Shown here one piece after another: positions 42,408-53,841 of a DNA stretch of 64,000 bases; position 1 is the first letter of the stretch; each line of letters begins with the position of its first letter. The notes under the pieces are model-generated. The model did no database searches. It was not told where the DNA came from and was given only the letters and a program-made list of their open reading frames with translations. This stretch comes from Lepiota brunneoincarnata (taxonomy: Eukaryota > Basidiomycota > Agaricomycetes > Agaricales > Agaricaceae), in assembly GCA_023014365.1 (NCBI GenBank), contig JAEBUN010000025.1, forward strand, positions 496,001-560,000. The letters run 5' to 3'. Both the position numbers and the translations under genes were made by a program.

Positions 42408-43068
42408 TGTCATATCCATGCCAACTCAGAGTCTAATCATTTAAACTTTGGCTTCTTGACTCCATGTGTGTTCCACACAACAACCCTCTGCCCTCCGACT
42501 TGGCCCCGACCTGCTCCGACTGCAACCCATTGCCCCAATCACGCGACCACCTCCACATGTGCCATGGTCACCTGACCCTCAGTGTCTCATACCCCCATCT
42601 CCATTTCCCATCCGTAGTCAAGATACATTGGTAGTCTCCATACCTGTACCCGTTTCCATTCCATTCGTAATCCGTTTGTAATCTGTTTGTAACTAGATCG
42701 GTCTCTGCTTTGCTCCGCATGTAGCCAGTACAAGTCATAGTTCGTAAGGCTGGTAGTATATATACCGTAGGTACTTGGCTTGTACTCCTCAGTCTGATAA
42801 TCGAATCAAGCAGCAGACCAGCTCCCTGTTCTCTATCCTCTCCTCTCTTCTGCCTCGCTCCGCTTCGGCCCCGACTTCCTGAAATACGGACTAGGACAGT
42901 AGGAGGGCACAGCACATATGCTGAGGCTGCAAGTCCAACCCCCCGCCCAACATACTCCACCTTGGTCCCAAAGTCTACGTACTGACTTCGCCCTATCCCC
43001 TGGTTACCTTATATCAAGGATACCACCCCGACCCTCCGCTTCGGTCCCGACCCGCACTGGCTCTAACA
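42408..43068 (-). mobile_element. Solo LTR-A (661 bp) near the Gypsy C 3' end
   Basis: Begins TGTCATATCC and ends CTCTAACA. The duplication GTAGG is at 42403-42407 and 43069-43073. It has lost many CpGs relative to Gypsy A's own LTRs and is thus an older family member. It split the polypurine-rich GGGTAGGGAAGAG before the Gypsy C 3' LTR. Confidence 0.95.
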
Positions 43069-43079
43069 GTAGGGAAGAG

Positions 43080-43282
43080 TGTAAGTGTAGCTTACACCAG
43101 ATGTAACCAAACATGGACACATACTTAGAATTGATAGATAGATAAATAGGGGTTGATTGAAGATGTAGATTACTTCCTTTTTCTCTCGGAATATTATCTC
43201 AAGTCCACCATATTCCATCTCATCTCCAGTGAATATGTGTCCATCCCCTACAGTGAGGGCCACCTTGATGGGTGCCCTTTCA
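43080..43282 (+). repeat. Gypsy C 3' LTR (203 bp)
   Basis: TGTAAGTGTAG to CCCTTTCA, same length as 12752-12954. Followed by the TSD copy GTGAC at 43283-43287. Confidence 0.9.
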
Positions 43283-43646
43283 GTGACCTACCATACATAT
43301 TCCTGTCATGACATGTGACTTTCGTAAACATTCTCGTCAACCCTGGGCAGGAGTGAAACTTGTCATGATTAATGAATAAGGAGAGTGATCTGGTAATTGC
43401 AACACAATTTCATGTGAAGACTTCTTTGAATGTTCTCTTGCACCCTCTCCCACTCATTGGCCTAAAGCTCAACCACGTACAGGTGCTTGTCATGTCTGCA
43501 CCACATCGACAACATCCTCTCCTATCAGGCTTGGTCTGGGCAGCCAGAGACAGCCATCGCCTCAGGGATATCTCTAACCCTGCCTGTGAGTTAGGCCCAG
43601 GTTTGTGACAAAGCTCCAGGATTCCTGTGCATGCTAGGAAGGTTGG
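43283..43646. other. Right flank of the stack, no gene
   Basis: Directly continues the pre-insertion locus after the GTGAC site. There are short frames only and low CpG, with no recognised element up to the solo LTR-F. Confidence 0.45.
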
Positions 43647-44030
43647 TGTTATCAGAATTCCATCAGAAGGACAGTTATTTTTAGCTACATTTCCCATGTC
43701 ACTATGAAACTATCAGTAGTGTACATCAGAAGGACGATTCTTACCACATGCCTCATGTCTCTTATCTCTGACTCATAGTTACCTTGGTCCAGACTATTAT
43801 AGTAGGAGTATAGCCACACTTAGAAGTATATAAGGATACAGTACAATACCTTGTATCCTTATCTTAGTGTTATACAGTTCTTGCCTCCTATACCTCTTTG
43901 CCCTTAAACCGGCTGGACTATAGTGCTCTGTTGTCTCCAAGTCATGCTCAGTAGGACAGGACCAAGTCTGTATAGACATCCTGTGTCAAACCCTGTGCTA
44001 CTCAAGAGCGAACCCCTAACCCGGGTAACA
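43647..44030 (-). mobile_element. Solo LTR of family F, second copy (384 bp)
   Basis: Reverse complement of 11883-12267 with scattered differences. The duplication GTTGG is at 43642-43646 and 44031-44035. The two copies bracket the nested stack in opposite directions, each with its own TSD, so they are independent insertions. Confidence 0.92.
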
Positions 44031-46665
44031 GTTGGAGTGGTCAGGAGGTGCAAGCTCAATGGCCTCCTGCTACATTACAATCGCCTTCTGGATATCTGGC
44101 GGGTCTTCAATGTGTCTGGACCACATAAGGAATAAATTCTCGATATTGGAGAGCCTGGCTGGTAGGTAGGTCTGGATGATGAGGGGGAGTGATGTCAGCA
44201 TATCTTCACTGGACAGATATTGCCACCTTAATATCTATCTGTGTGGCCAAGAGTGAGATAGAACTGAATATTGAATGAAGCTCTCCAAAGTTGTTGAGTA
44301 GGTTGGGCAGGCTCACACATTTTGGAAAGAGTGAACTTGATAGCTTCCCCACTGGCCAGAAATTGCCTCCTAGACCTCTGCAAAACCTTTTGTTTATTTG
44401 AATTGGGTGAGGTGGCGAAATTCCAATATCAGTGGAGCCAGCTGAACAGGCTAGAATGGCTGGAAGGAGTGAGCTCAATGGCCTGTTCTTGAACAGGGAT
44501 TGCCTACTGAATATCCGTAATGTCTTCAGTGCATTTGAACCGAGTTTGGAGTGAAATACCGGGAGCGTTGAGCTGGGCAGGGCAATCCAGTGGGGATTCA
44601 TTCAATGGTTCTGCGTTTGCATGGATATTGTCCCTTGAATATATCTAATGTCCCCTAGTGGTTCTTGTGATGGTGCTCTTAAATTGTTGCCCATCAAAAT
44701 TAGATTGTGGGGCTTACGGTTACTTGACGGTGTGTGGGGGGACTTACTTATATGGGTTTCACCCTTGCGAAGGGGCTCATCAGAAGACTTAAACCCCTGC
44801 CCTAACCTGCCTTGGCTTGTGTAGCAATAGAATTAGACTACTTTGGGTGGTTGTGGGGGAGTATGAATCAATCTAATAATTGATCTGCTGGACCGGCTAG
44901 CGCATTGGGGTAGGACCCCATACAGGTAGGTAGTGTAGGCATGTACTCTCAGCTACGCGAGGATATTGGGATTATCTAGTGTAGTAGGGGGGGCTGGGCC
45001 CAGGGCATTGAAAGGACAAAAACAGGGGTGTTGGGGGTTTGGTGATGTGAGCGCAACAGCGTCCATCTATCACTGAGGCTTCAACCCAGAATCTGTAGGT
45101 AGAGTAGAGAAATCAGGTAGAAAATGAACAATTTAATTAAAACTGCTCAATGCATGAACTTGAGATGATGTGAGACGACAGGGGGATGTGTTCTGAATAA
45201 GTTTGGATAGCTGGGACATCGAGGCAAGGCAAAACAAAGTGAAACAAAGCGAGATAGAGAGAAAGAGAGAGAGAGAGAGAGAAAAGGACTTCAAATGTGA
45301 GTTAAGATCGTGTTAACTGAGGTCCCTACAGAATACATGCAGTATATATACCCTAGGGACTGTGGAGCTCGTGTATGCTCCGGAAACTTTACAAAGACTA
45401 ATAAAAAAAGTGAGTGGAGAAGGAATAAGGATGAGGAGGAAGGAATGCACAAATGAATTGGAAAATACTAACTACCATTCATTTAGAATGTCCTAGATTT
45501 CCATCATATGCTATGGGCAGTGTTCCTCATTCATTACTGAGGGGCAGGGCATGGAGAGACCAGTCAGGAGGAGGGGGGGATATGTCCGATCCGAAATAAT
45601 TTGATCCGATGGCTACATGTTTCCTTTTTAGGAAGTCGTTGCACTGGTGCTTTGTCCGAAATTCGTTACGTCCGAAAAGTGTTATGGAGAGGTGGTTTGC
45701 TCGGCCACACAAGCAGCTGGGCAGCCACCTCTACAGCAACCCTCCCACTCAGACCCCTCACGGCATGGTGCCTGATGAGAGGCCGGGCCCACTGCGTAGT
45801 CTTTTACACTGCAGTTTTCTCGTCTGTCTGTGTGTAATTCATTAGCTAGATCCTTACTTAAGCACCAGGCCGGCCCTCCGAAGATAGGGCAGCAAGCTGT
45901 GAAAGTGTGAGGTCTTGGAATTGAACGAAGAATCAATACTTTCCCTCCTTGCTCTCTCAATTACTCAATTGCGATGACTCACTGGTGAACCCACAGTGTT
46001 CTCCCTAGGCATTCGGTCATTTCGCCCATCACACTCGCATTTATCTTATCTTATTCTTTAGATGCTGACTCACCGCTCTTCATCGGACAATCTGCAGATA
46101 GAACCAAGTGGTATAAACACATATTAATCAATCGAAGGCTTTCCTTCGGACTCGTGCGCCCAGAACAATGGTGAGTAGTGAGGGTCGCTGTGCTGAAATT
46201 CAAGATCAAGCGAATCATTTATCAAGTATGTCTTCTCATCTTCTGCGGCCGACTTCTGCCGCTTGTTATTCGCATCGGACAGTGCTACATATATACATGT
46301 ATATGCGGGTATAGATCGAAGCACACGGGTACGTGGGAGCACAAGAGGTGCAGCACAACTAGATCATCAGAAGGTGGCAACAAGAGGGCATATGTGTGTA
46401 CGAAGTTTTTTCAGCCGACCTCAGAAATGATGGATGTGATGGATACCGATTTGCGTGCTGACTTAAATATAAATTTGGTGGCCCACACACGAGACCCTTT
46501 CCCTCACGATGTCCATAATTTAAAGCTTCTGTTGGACTATCAAATCGCCTCGTCTCGTAAACACCAGGAACTTTTCGAAAGGCTGGAATACCCGTTGCAA
46601 ACAGGAAATATATTAAATCAAACCAAGGTCAACAACATCAAAACAACGGTCGAAGCAAGATTGGA
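44031..46665. other. Decayed flank turning into gene-bearing DNA
   Basis: 44.04-44.6 kb contains diverged copies of a phrase around AGCTCAATGGCCT (near 44053 and 44474) without a clear gene. 44.6-45.5 kb is non-coding. From about 45.56 kb CpG becomes common again (GTCCGATCCGAA, CGTTACGTCCG). Frames at 46178-46696 plus lie over the 3' end of the transporter gene and have no domain. The stretch from about 45.6 to 46.6 kb is probably intergenic and the transporter 3' UTR. Confidence 0.4.
45251..45284. repeat. (GA)n microsatellite
   Basis: About 34 bp of GA repeats with a few interruptions, in the decayed flank. Confidence 0.8.
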
Positions 46666-49115
46666 TCACTGCTTCTTATTCGGGTCTTCCATATGACCGT
46701 CAACCAAGTTATTCAACCTGTCATCATCAGCATCCAGGCGGTACACGGAAAGCCAGAGAAGGATGCCAGTAATAAAGGCGAGGACGCCCATAACACCGTA
46801 GTTCCATACAAGCAGGGGATCAGCAGAGAGCGCTATGGGAAAAGTTACATGAGTGATCTTTGCTTCCTGACCCAAAGGCAAAAAGAGCGGCCGCTACGTA
46901 CAGACAAAAGCTTCACCCAGAGCAGCAGCAACGGCTGAAGTGAAGAGGAAAACGGCCATAACCAAGGACCTCATATTCTTCGGTGCCTTGGTAAAAGCGT
47001 ACTCCAGACCCGTGATCGAGGCAAAGATCTCGCTGAATGCGATCAGCACATAGCTGGATTTTTGTCAATCGCGTTCGGGATCAGATTGATATATCAACAT
47101 CACCAAGGGACACTCACGATCCAGTCTGGATCCAGACGTTCAATGACGTTGGTGGGCAAGTGGGGTCGGCGGCATGGTATCCACATGAACTAGTCTTGTA
47201 GATGTAATGCTGGACGACAGCCGCCCAGATCATGGCAGCAGCCCCGGTGAGGAATCCAAGAGTAATCTTCTTGAGCGCACTAAAGTTGATACCTGCGCGG
47301 CGAAGAGCAGGATAGACCTATCCCATCAGAGGTCAAAGATGTGTTATGAACGGAGTGAGAAAGATGGCTCACAAGCAGATCACAGATGGGGATGAAAATG
47401 ATGAGAGCAAAGGGGTCTAGGTTGGACAAAACGTCATTAGGGAGGCCATGTGTGTCCATGACAGCAGCCTGGGAAGTCAAGTTGTTATTCAGTTGGTTGT
47501 ACGTGAGCCCTGCAACCGAGCGCGTTAATCGTCAAATCGCGTAAATTTGTGCAACAGCGTACAGTAGATCGGGAACCAGCAGAATACGCTGCAGGCTTTC
47601 AGCCCACGCCTGATTTCCTCCACCCAATTATCATCGAACGTCATCCAGGCGGGTTTCTGCCCCTTGACGTTGCTGGGCTTCGCATTCTCCCAGAAATCGT
47701 GCGAAGTCAAGTTCTTGTAGCATCTGTATGGGTTCCAACTCCAGCGTCCTTTGGCAGCGTGTCTCCACAGGCGGACGGTAGTCACAAGAACGGAGCCAGT
47801 CGGTGGTGAACGGATATAACGGTTGCGACCCAAAAAGAGAATGATCGGGCATAGGAGGAAGACAACTGTCGGGAGTGTGTAGGCCAGGTAGAAGCCGACG
47901 TACTATCAAAAACCCGTTGAGACATGGAGATGTAGTGCAAGTGATTGTTTTACCCTCTCAGAGTATGTCATCCCAATTTGGCCAACAAGAGCGCCGATGT
48001 TGATGAAGAGATAAAAATACTGTATGGAGCATAAATGATACGACTATGTTCCGTAGATAGGGGGAACAACTCACCATGTAAATTCTCGATACGGTCAAAG
48101 TCGGGTCGACGATTACTCGTTCACCATCCTTCGTCGTAATAACGTACATCTTCTTGCGTTGACATTGTTCCGCAACCAGCGGAGAGATATTCGACTTGAA
48201 CAATCCAGTACCTTTACCAGACGAACATTCATTCATCAGTATCATTATCGCGCATATGGGACTTACCGAGACCGGTGATAATTAATGCGATCGCGAAGGC
48301 GCCTATGGCACTCTTGTGTTCGATCACTCCAGGAATGGCCGGGATGATCAGGATGATATGCCCAAGCAGTGCAATGAATACAGCGACGCATATGGTCTTG
48401 TAGCGGCCCCAGTAAGTGTCGGCAATCCATGCGCCCAAAAGTGGTGTCACATAGCACCTGGCACATCGTTCATGCGTGAGTGATTTTCATGTAATACCGG
48501 GAATGGCGTACCAGAATTGGTAGAATGTGGTGAGACCAGTAGATGCACGTTGACCCATTCCCAAAGCACCCGCTACGTGGCCCGCACCACCCGCTCCCGT
48601 GCGCGAGCCCGCCGGAAGGGGTTGTTGGATAAAGTTGGTCTATATTTCGCATCATGTCAGGCACGACAAAGAACAGCATTGATCGCGTGTGCCTACGAAG
48701 ACGACACTAGAACCATAGAACTGAGGGACGTTAGAGAGCTTGATATCATGTTTCATTTTTCATACTTACGGAGAAACGTTCGGCCAGCTCGATAATAGCA
48801 ATCACTAGACAGCGTTGAGATACCTGATGACATTGGGTGAGGACACTCACTATACGCAGCCCAAGGGACTTTGTCAGCTACACGCCTCAGCGTCGCCTTC
48901 TCTTCCTCGGTGGGAAACTCCAGCCCATCATGAATACCGTCCAATTCCTGGTCAGTGTCCGACGCACTCCGGGATTCCAGCGCACGTTTCTCATCTACAA
49001 CATCAATATCCTTGGTCTCGTCTGTCGCTGCAGTTGCGTTGTTGTTGTGCAGTGCCGCAGGGGCGTTCTCCGGCTGTATCGCAGGGACGTTCTCTTCGTG
49101 CTGTACCGCAGCCAT
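46666..49115 (-). CDS. POT/PTR2 family proton-coupled peptide transporter, 12 exons
   Basis: Exons (minus): 49115-48851, 48804-48770, 48720-48697, 48639-48512, 48457-48267, 48211-48075, 48019-47954, 47902-47563, 47509-47373, 47317-47118, 47053-46902, 46832-46666. Total 613 codons, with consistent phases and introns of about 46-70 nt. The product imports di- and tripeptides across the plasma membrane with protons. Evidence: E-x-x-E-R (ELAERF) in the first transmembrane helix, PTR2 signature 1 (GAWIADTYWGRYKTI), signature 2 (FYLFINIG) and 12 predicted hydrophobic segments. The N-terminus of about 85 residues is acidic and cytosolic. The start is the ATG at 49115; a frame extending to 49133 would begin with TTG. 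A pyrimidine-rich leader lies upstream. It pairs with the paralog at 51237. Confidence 0.95.
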
Positions 49116-50320
49116 CTTTCGCAGTTGTTCCAAGGTAAGCGAGATAGCCGGGAAAAGTGGGAAGAGGTTGGGAGGGGAGAAGGACCTCGCGTGGGATTTT
49201 GGACGCTTCGCTGGCTCAGCTTTTATTGTCCGTACCTACCCACCCGCAGGAACGACTCGTTTGACAGAAGCCAATTGAAAAATAGCCAGTGTTCAGAAGA
49301 AACCCGGTGCATGTGCTTGACACATATTTTGGCGGGAGTATCATGTCAAAAATAGATCCGGTAGGGAAAGGGGAAGAGGTTGGTTAGAAAATGATACCAC
49401 GCCCGAATCCGAGTTATAGCCCGAGATAGGATTCCCGTGCCGGTATCATCATCGGAGGGGGTGGATACGGACGAGGATGCTAAGGGACACGTTGCCAAGA
49501 AATAAAACCGAGCGATGGTCCCAAATTCCTTAGAGATCCGCTACGATAATAAATGTTGGCTTGTGGAAAGGTATGAGATCGGCATTCCTTTACCGTTGAT
49601 TGGGTCGTGGTTCTTGAGACCGGTAGGATCTGGTCAGCGGTTGAATACATGTGCCAGTTCCACAGGCGTGCGTAGCCTGAGTTTATTTTTAAAACGGATG
49701 TTATCCACAACCCGCGTTCTCCTGCGTTCTCCTGCCACCCACGAGGGGTAACCGCCCTGACGGATTGATGAGTCAGGCTTCGCTTGGCGATGGCACCCAC
49801 GGATGTATACAGAAAAAATGTTTGAAGGAAATAACTCAGTTGCTGATAGCAACGAAAGCAAGGAGGCGGCATCAGGTTGTAAAAGAGTTTTCCTTCGTAT
49901 AAGGGCGGAGATACTAGGTATGGAGGATTGCCCCTGGGAGGTAATCAACAATCATACCTAGTATCTACATAGGAGCAACGTAGGTCAGTTGATATAGACA
50001 ATGATAACGGGGTAACGTGTGGGCATGACTCCCCGCACGAACATGAGGCGGCTCATGGGGTCGAAATTTTGCCAGTGCTTGTGATAGGTTGGGCCTATTT
50101 GGTACTATTTTTGCAGGGGAAGGATAGAAGCAATAGTGTGCATCATCGACTCGAAAGCAAGATAAGATTTTGGACAAGGGGCCAAAGGCGCCCAAAGAAT
50201 CACGATGGGTCTAATTCGAAGTGCCTGGGGAAAAAGCGGCTGAGATATGGTCCGATCGGCCTCGGCGGGGAAAGGGGAAGCATACCGGCTGGACCACCAA
50301 GATCAACCCGGTGAGCCCAA
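49116..50320. other. Intergenic, promoter side of the minus-strand transporter
   Basis: No gene supported. Just upstream of 49115 the minus strand has a long C/T-rich tract (about 49140-49190) as in many fungal promoters. Frames at 49480-49951 are without domain. Confidence 0.5.
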
Positions 50321-50662
50321 CTATGTCCTGCTCCGTTCGTATTTCTCCAGCTCCCTCAACAACCACTCATGCCCGTCCGTGAACATGTAAGACACCATGG
50401 TGATTATGTAGCCGAATCCCAATTGGAGGAAGTGGACATAGAAGCCAAACATGGCGATAGCTTTGACGACCCAAAAGGCCCAGCCAAAGACCCAGGAGCC
50501 AAGGGGGATGAGGATCTTATACGCAGTGTACAAGGCGATGAGGGTTGAGAGGAAAATCCGTGACAGGCGATGGAAGTAACTTGAGAGGATGAGCACGGCA
50601 AGTATGCTTATCTGGATGCTGAGAGCATACTCCCCAATTATCGGTAAAGGTGAGAAAGTCAT
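50321..50662 (-). CDS. Small membrane protein, unknown function
   Basis: 113 residues from the ATG at 50660-50662, no intron. Hydrophobic segments fall at residues about 15-32 (ISILAVLILSSYF), 36-55 (FLSTLIALYTAYKILI) and 57-92 (WVFGWAFWVVKAIAMFGFYV and beyond), followed by a charged cytosolic-type tail EWLLRELEKYERSRT. That would give three or four membrane passes. I do not recognise the family. It lies between two divergent peptide transporters, but co-function is only a guess. Single-exon structure is unusual among the neighbours, so a longer spliced gene remains possible. Confidence 0.55.
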   Translation of the reverse strand: MTFSPLPIIGEYALSIQISILAVLILSSYFHRLSRIFLSTLIALYTAYKILIPLGSWVFGWAFWVVKAIAMFGFYVHFLQLGFGYIITMVSYMFTDGHEWLLRELEKYERSRT

Positions 50663-51236
50663 CGCGAGGAATAATGTTCGGACGAAAACGCATTTGGATC
50701 CCTTGTCACAGTCACTCGTACTGCGGTCACGGATTCTTTGTTCGGGACGGCAATAGCCGACATGGAGGTTGACCGTGGGGCTGGTTTTTTCCTCTCTTGA
50801 GTGGGACGATTTGCGAGCCCCGACGACGGGCGCATCCTGCCCTCCTCTGGTTGCTCGAATGGACTTCAGGAGTTGTTACTCACTTCCTTCGGGAATACTT
50901 CGTAGCGATTATAGACGCCCATCCTACTTCCTAGCCGGATCTCAATTGACGAACAGTCCATGTGGTCCATTATATGAAACGATGCAATCAGGTCCTTGAT
51001 TCATTGCGAGCCATATATGCCCCTAACTCCTTACATGTACATGGGAAACTAAATCAAGAATCATGGTTTGTTAGCCATCGGAGCCCTTCAGGGTCCTTCC
51101 ACACTAAGATCAGTGGAGTATGAACCGCATGAACACGCGATATTATTATTTGACCGCTCCTCACAATCCCCATGATCTCGAAATATAAAGCGCGCCCTGT
51201 TTGGTTCCTTTTGACTCCCCACTTTATCTCTCCCAC
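50663..51236 (+). promoter_or_regulatory. Promoter region of the plus-strand transporter
   Basis: No coding sequence. A TATA box TATAAA at 51184-51189 lies 48 nt before the ATG at 51237, followed by a C/T-rich leader. Confidence 0.6.
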
Positions 51237-53841
51237 ATGGCGGGCACTCGTATCGACGATCCAGCTCTGGCCGCCCTGAGTGAAGTCGAGAAACACGAGA
51301 AGCTAGACGAGGCTTCACAACCGGAGGAGAGCATCGAGGTGGATGACGCTCACACGGGCTTGGAATTCCCTACGGATGAGGAACGCGCCTCCTTGCGTCG
51401 CGTCGCTGATTCTTTGCCCTGGAATGCCTATTGTGGGTTGATTTTACCTACTTCCTTCGTAGCTTGGTACTCAGGTATACCGTAGTGATTGCCTTCATAG
51501 AACTTGCTGAGAGGTTCTCGGTGAGTTGACCCGACATGATCCGATAACTCGAGCGCCAGGTCTCATTATTTCACCCAGTACTATGGCTCGTCGGTCGTTT
51601 TCGTGCGTAATTGTTGCGCAAGATCCACTATTCCTGAGAATGACAATATTCCACCCAGACCAACTTCATACAGCAAAAGCTTCCTCCTGGCTCACACACC
51701 GGCGCAGGAGGGGCACTTGGACAATCTGGGGCACTTGGGCTTGGTCAACGCACTGCAACTGGCCTGAGCACTTTCTACCAATTCTGGTACCCGCCCTTAC
51801 TGTCTCTCGATGAACCTCTTCGACGCTCACCATCACTCTCCACTACAGGTGTTACGTCACCCCACTTCTCGGAGCATACATTGCGGATACTCGATGGGGT
51901 CGTTTCAATACCGTTTGCGTTGCCGTTGCCATTGCCCTCGTTGGACACATTATTTTGATTGTCGCCGCTGTACCCGGTGTCATTGAGCAAAAAAGCGCTT
52001 TGGGTGCTTTTCTGGTTGGGATGATCGTCACAGGATTTGGTACGTGAACTCTTGTTTCATCTCATCCAACACGATAGCAGTAACACAGAATTGCAGGGAC
52101 TGGACTTTTCAAAGCGAACATCTCCCCACTGATTGCCGAGCAATATAAGCGAACCAAGCAGTTTGTGATCACCACAAACAATGGCGAAAGAGTCATCGTA
52201 GATCCGTCTTTGACAATTGCCAGAATGTACATGGTAGGAGCCTTTACCTCTCGCTGATTGGTTCGAGTAATGATCCTTGCAGTATTTCTATTTGTTCGTC
52301 AACATCGGCGCTGTTGTGGGTCAAGTCGGAATGACATACTCTGAAAAAGTACGCAACTTACATTGCCAATTTCAATGCCGCAGCCTCATGCACACCCATA
52401 AATATAGTACGTCGGATTCTGGCTTTCCTACACCCTCCCCACCGTTGTCTTCTTTCTCTGCCCGCTCGTCCTCTTCATGGGGCGCAATCGATATGTACGG
52501 ACACCACACACCGGCTCGGTCTTTTCCACTGCACTCCGCCTCTGGAAGTTCTCTGCCCGAGGGAGATGGAACATTAATCCAATCAAGACGTGGCGTAACC
52601 TTCGAGCTGACGACTTTTGGGAGAACTCGAAACCCAGCAGGCTTAATGAGAGGGATAGGCCAAAATGGATGAATTTCGATGACCAGTGGGTAGATGAAGT
52701 CAGGAGAGGGTTCAAAGCCTGTGCTGTGTTTTGCTGGTTCCCAATTTATTGTAAGCGGTCCTCGTTCCTTGTCGCTTGCTTCTGCGGCTGATTTGAGTTG
52801 ACCTGTAGGGCTTACCTACAACCAGATTAACAATAACCTGCTGTCGCAAGCAGCTACGATGTCTACCCATGGAATCCCTAACGACGTCCTGTCGAATCTT
52901 GATCCCATTGCTTTGATAATTTTCATCCCAATTTGTGATCTCCTTGTGGGTAGCCAGTCCAGGAAACGCTTTTATATGGTTCTAATGTGGGTATGCGCGA
53001 TATGCAATAGATTTATCCAGGACTACGAAGAGCAGGAATTAAATTCACTGCTCTTAAGAGGATCACTGGTGGATTTGGTACAGGTAATTCGGCCGAACCA
53101 TGCAATTTGCAATAATTTCTTACGCAACTACCCAGGTGCTATGGCCATGGTTTGGGCTGCCGGTACGCTCTCTCTGAGGCTCCTTCCTCGTTCCCAAGCT
53201 AATTGTATCTTATAATGAAAAGTTCTTCAACACTATATTTACAAGGCAGGTCCCTTCATTTTCTGAAGCCTAGGTGCACTCAAACTGACTCCCGGCGAAG
53301 ACCAACCCTTGTCACTATTCGGCTGCGACATGTCAAGACGCGGACGGCAACGCTCTCGTGTCCCCTCTGAACGTCTGGATACAATCAGGATCGTGAGTGA
53401 CTCACATATTGTCTCCAAATTCGAACATAACTCAGACCGATGGGTGACCTCAACTCGTCAGATACGTTCTGATCGCATTCAGCGAAATTTTCGCTTCAAT
53501 CACAGGATTAGAGTACGCGTTTACTAAGGCACCGAAGAACATGCGGTCCTTGGTTATGGCTGTATTTTTGTTCACACAGGCACTGGCGGCCGCCCTGGCA
53601 GAAGCCTTCGTTTGTGAGTGGTTCCTGGTTATGATTGATCGCGTCGAATGATGCCCGATTGATGTACATTGTTCCAGCTTTATCGGAGGATCCATTGTTA
53701 GTATGGAACTATGGGGTTATGGCCACATTGGCTGGTATCGCCTGTGTCCTGTTTTGGATATCAGTGAGGCGGCTCGATAGGGATGAGGACCGATTGAACA
53801 ACTTGAGCGTGGGACATCTTGGTGAGAAGGAGAAAGCGTGA
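51237..53841 (+). CDS. POT/PTR2 family peptide transporter, paralog, 15 exons
   Basis: Exons: 51237-51432, 51486-51520, 51579-51602, 51659-51786, 51849-52039, 52097-52233, 52283-52348, 52408-52750, 52809-52945, 53011-53083, 53136-53162, 53223-53245, 53301-53392, 53462-53613, 53678-53841 (595 residues). Many exon lengths (35, 24, 128, 191, 137, 66, 137, 152) equal those of the minus-strand paralog, so the two arose by duplication. The same ELAERF, GAYIADTRWGR and FYLFVNIG motifs are present, with an acidic N-terminus. One paralog exon of 200 bp is here split by three extra introns. The third of these, 53246-53300, keeps frame only as a GC-AG intron (GCAGGT...CGAAG). The intron at 53163-53222 also has a weak AAAG acceptor. 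Function as for the paralog; substrate preference cannot be read from sequence. Confidence 0.93.

Larger units (their letters stand above)
12752..43282 (+). mobile_element. Gypsy C, old chromodomain-type Ty3 element, host of the nested stack
   Basis: Bounded by 203-bp LTRs (12752-12954 and 43080-43282), both TG...CA, with the 5-bp duplication GTGAC at 12747-12751 and 43283-43287. The internal order on the plus strand is gag, protease, reverse transcriptase, RNase H, integrase and chromodomain. It is broken by Copia D after 16528, by Tc1 E after 21979 and by a solo LTR-A after 42407. Joining across D (one CTATC) and across E (one TA) restores a continuous reading frame. The 30.5 kb is therefore mostly later insertions. 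The LTRs differ mainly by TG versus CA at shared sites, as expected if each was once CG. In-frame stops and a YLDN in place of YLDD show that it is dead. Confidence 0.93.

Noticed and set aside
46178..46696. 172-codon plus-strand frame at the 3' end of the transporter gene
   Set aside because: Overlaps the last transporter exon in antisense and has no domain; composition is that of intergenic DNA.
49116..49133. Extension of the transporter N-terminus to 49133
   Set aside because: The codon at 49133 is TTG. The ATG at 49115 is in frame and fits the acidic N-terminus of the paralog.
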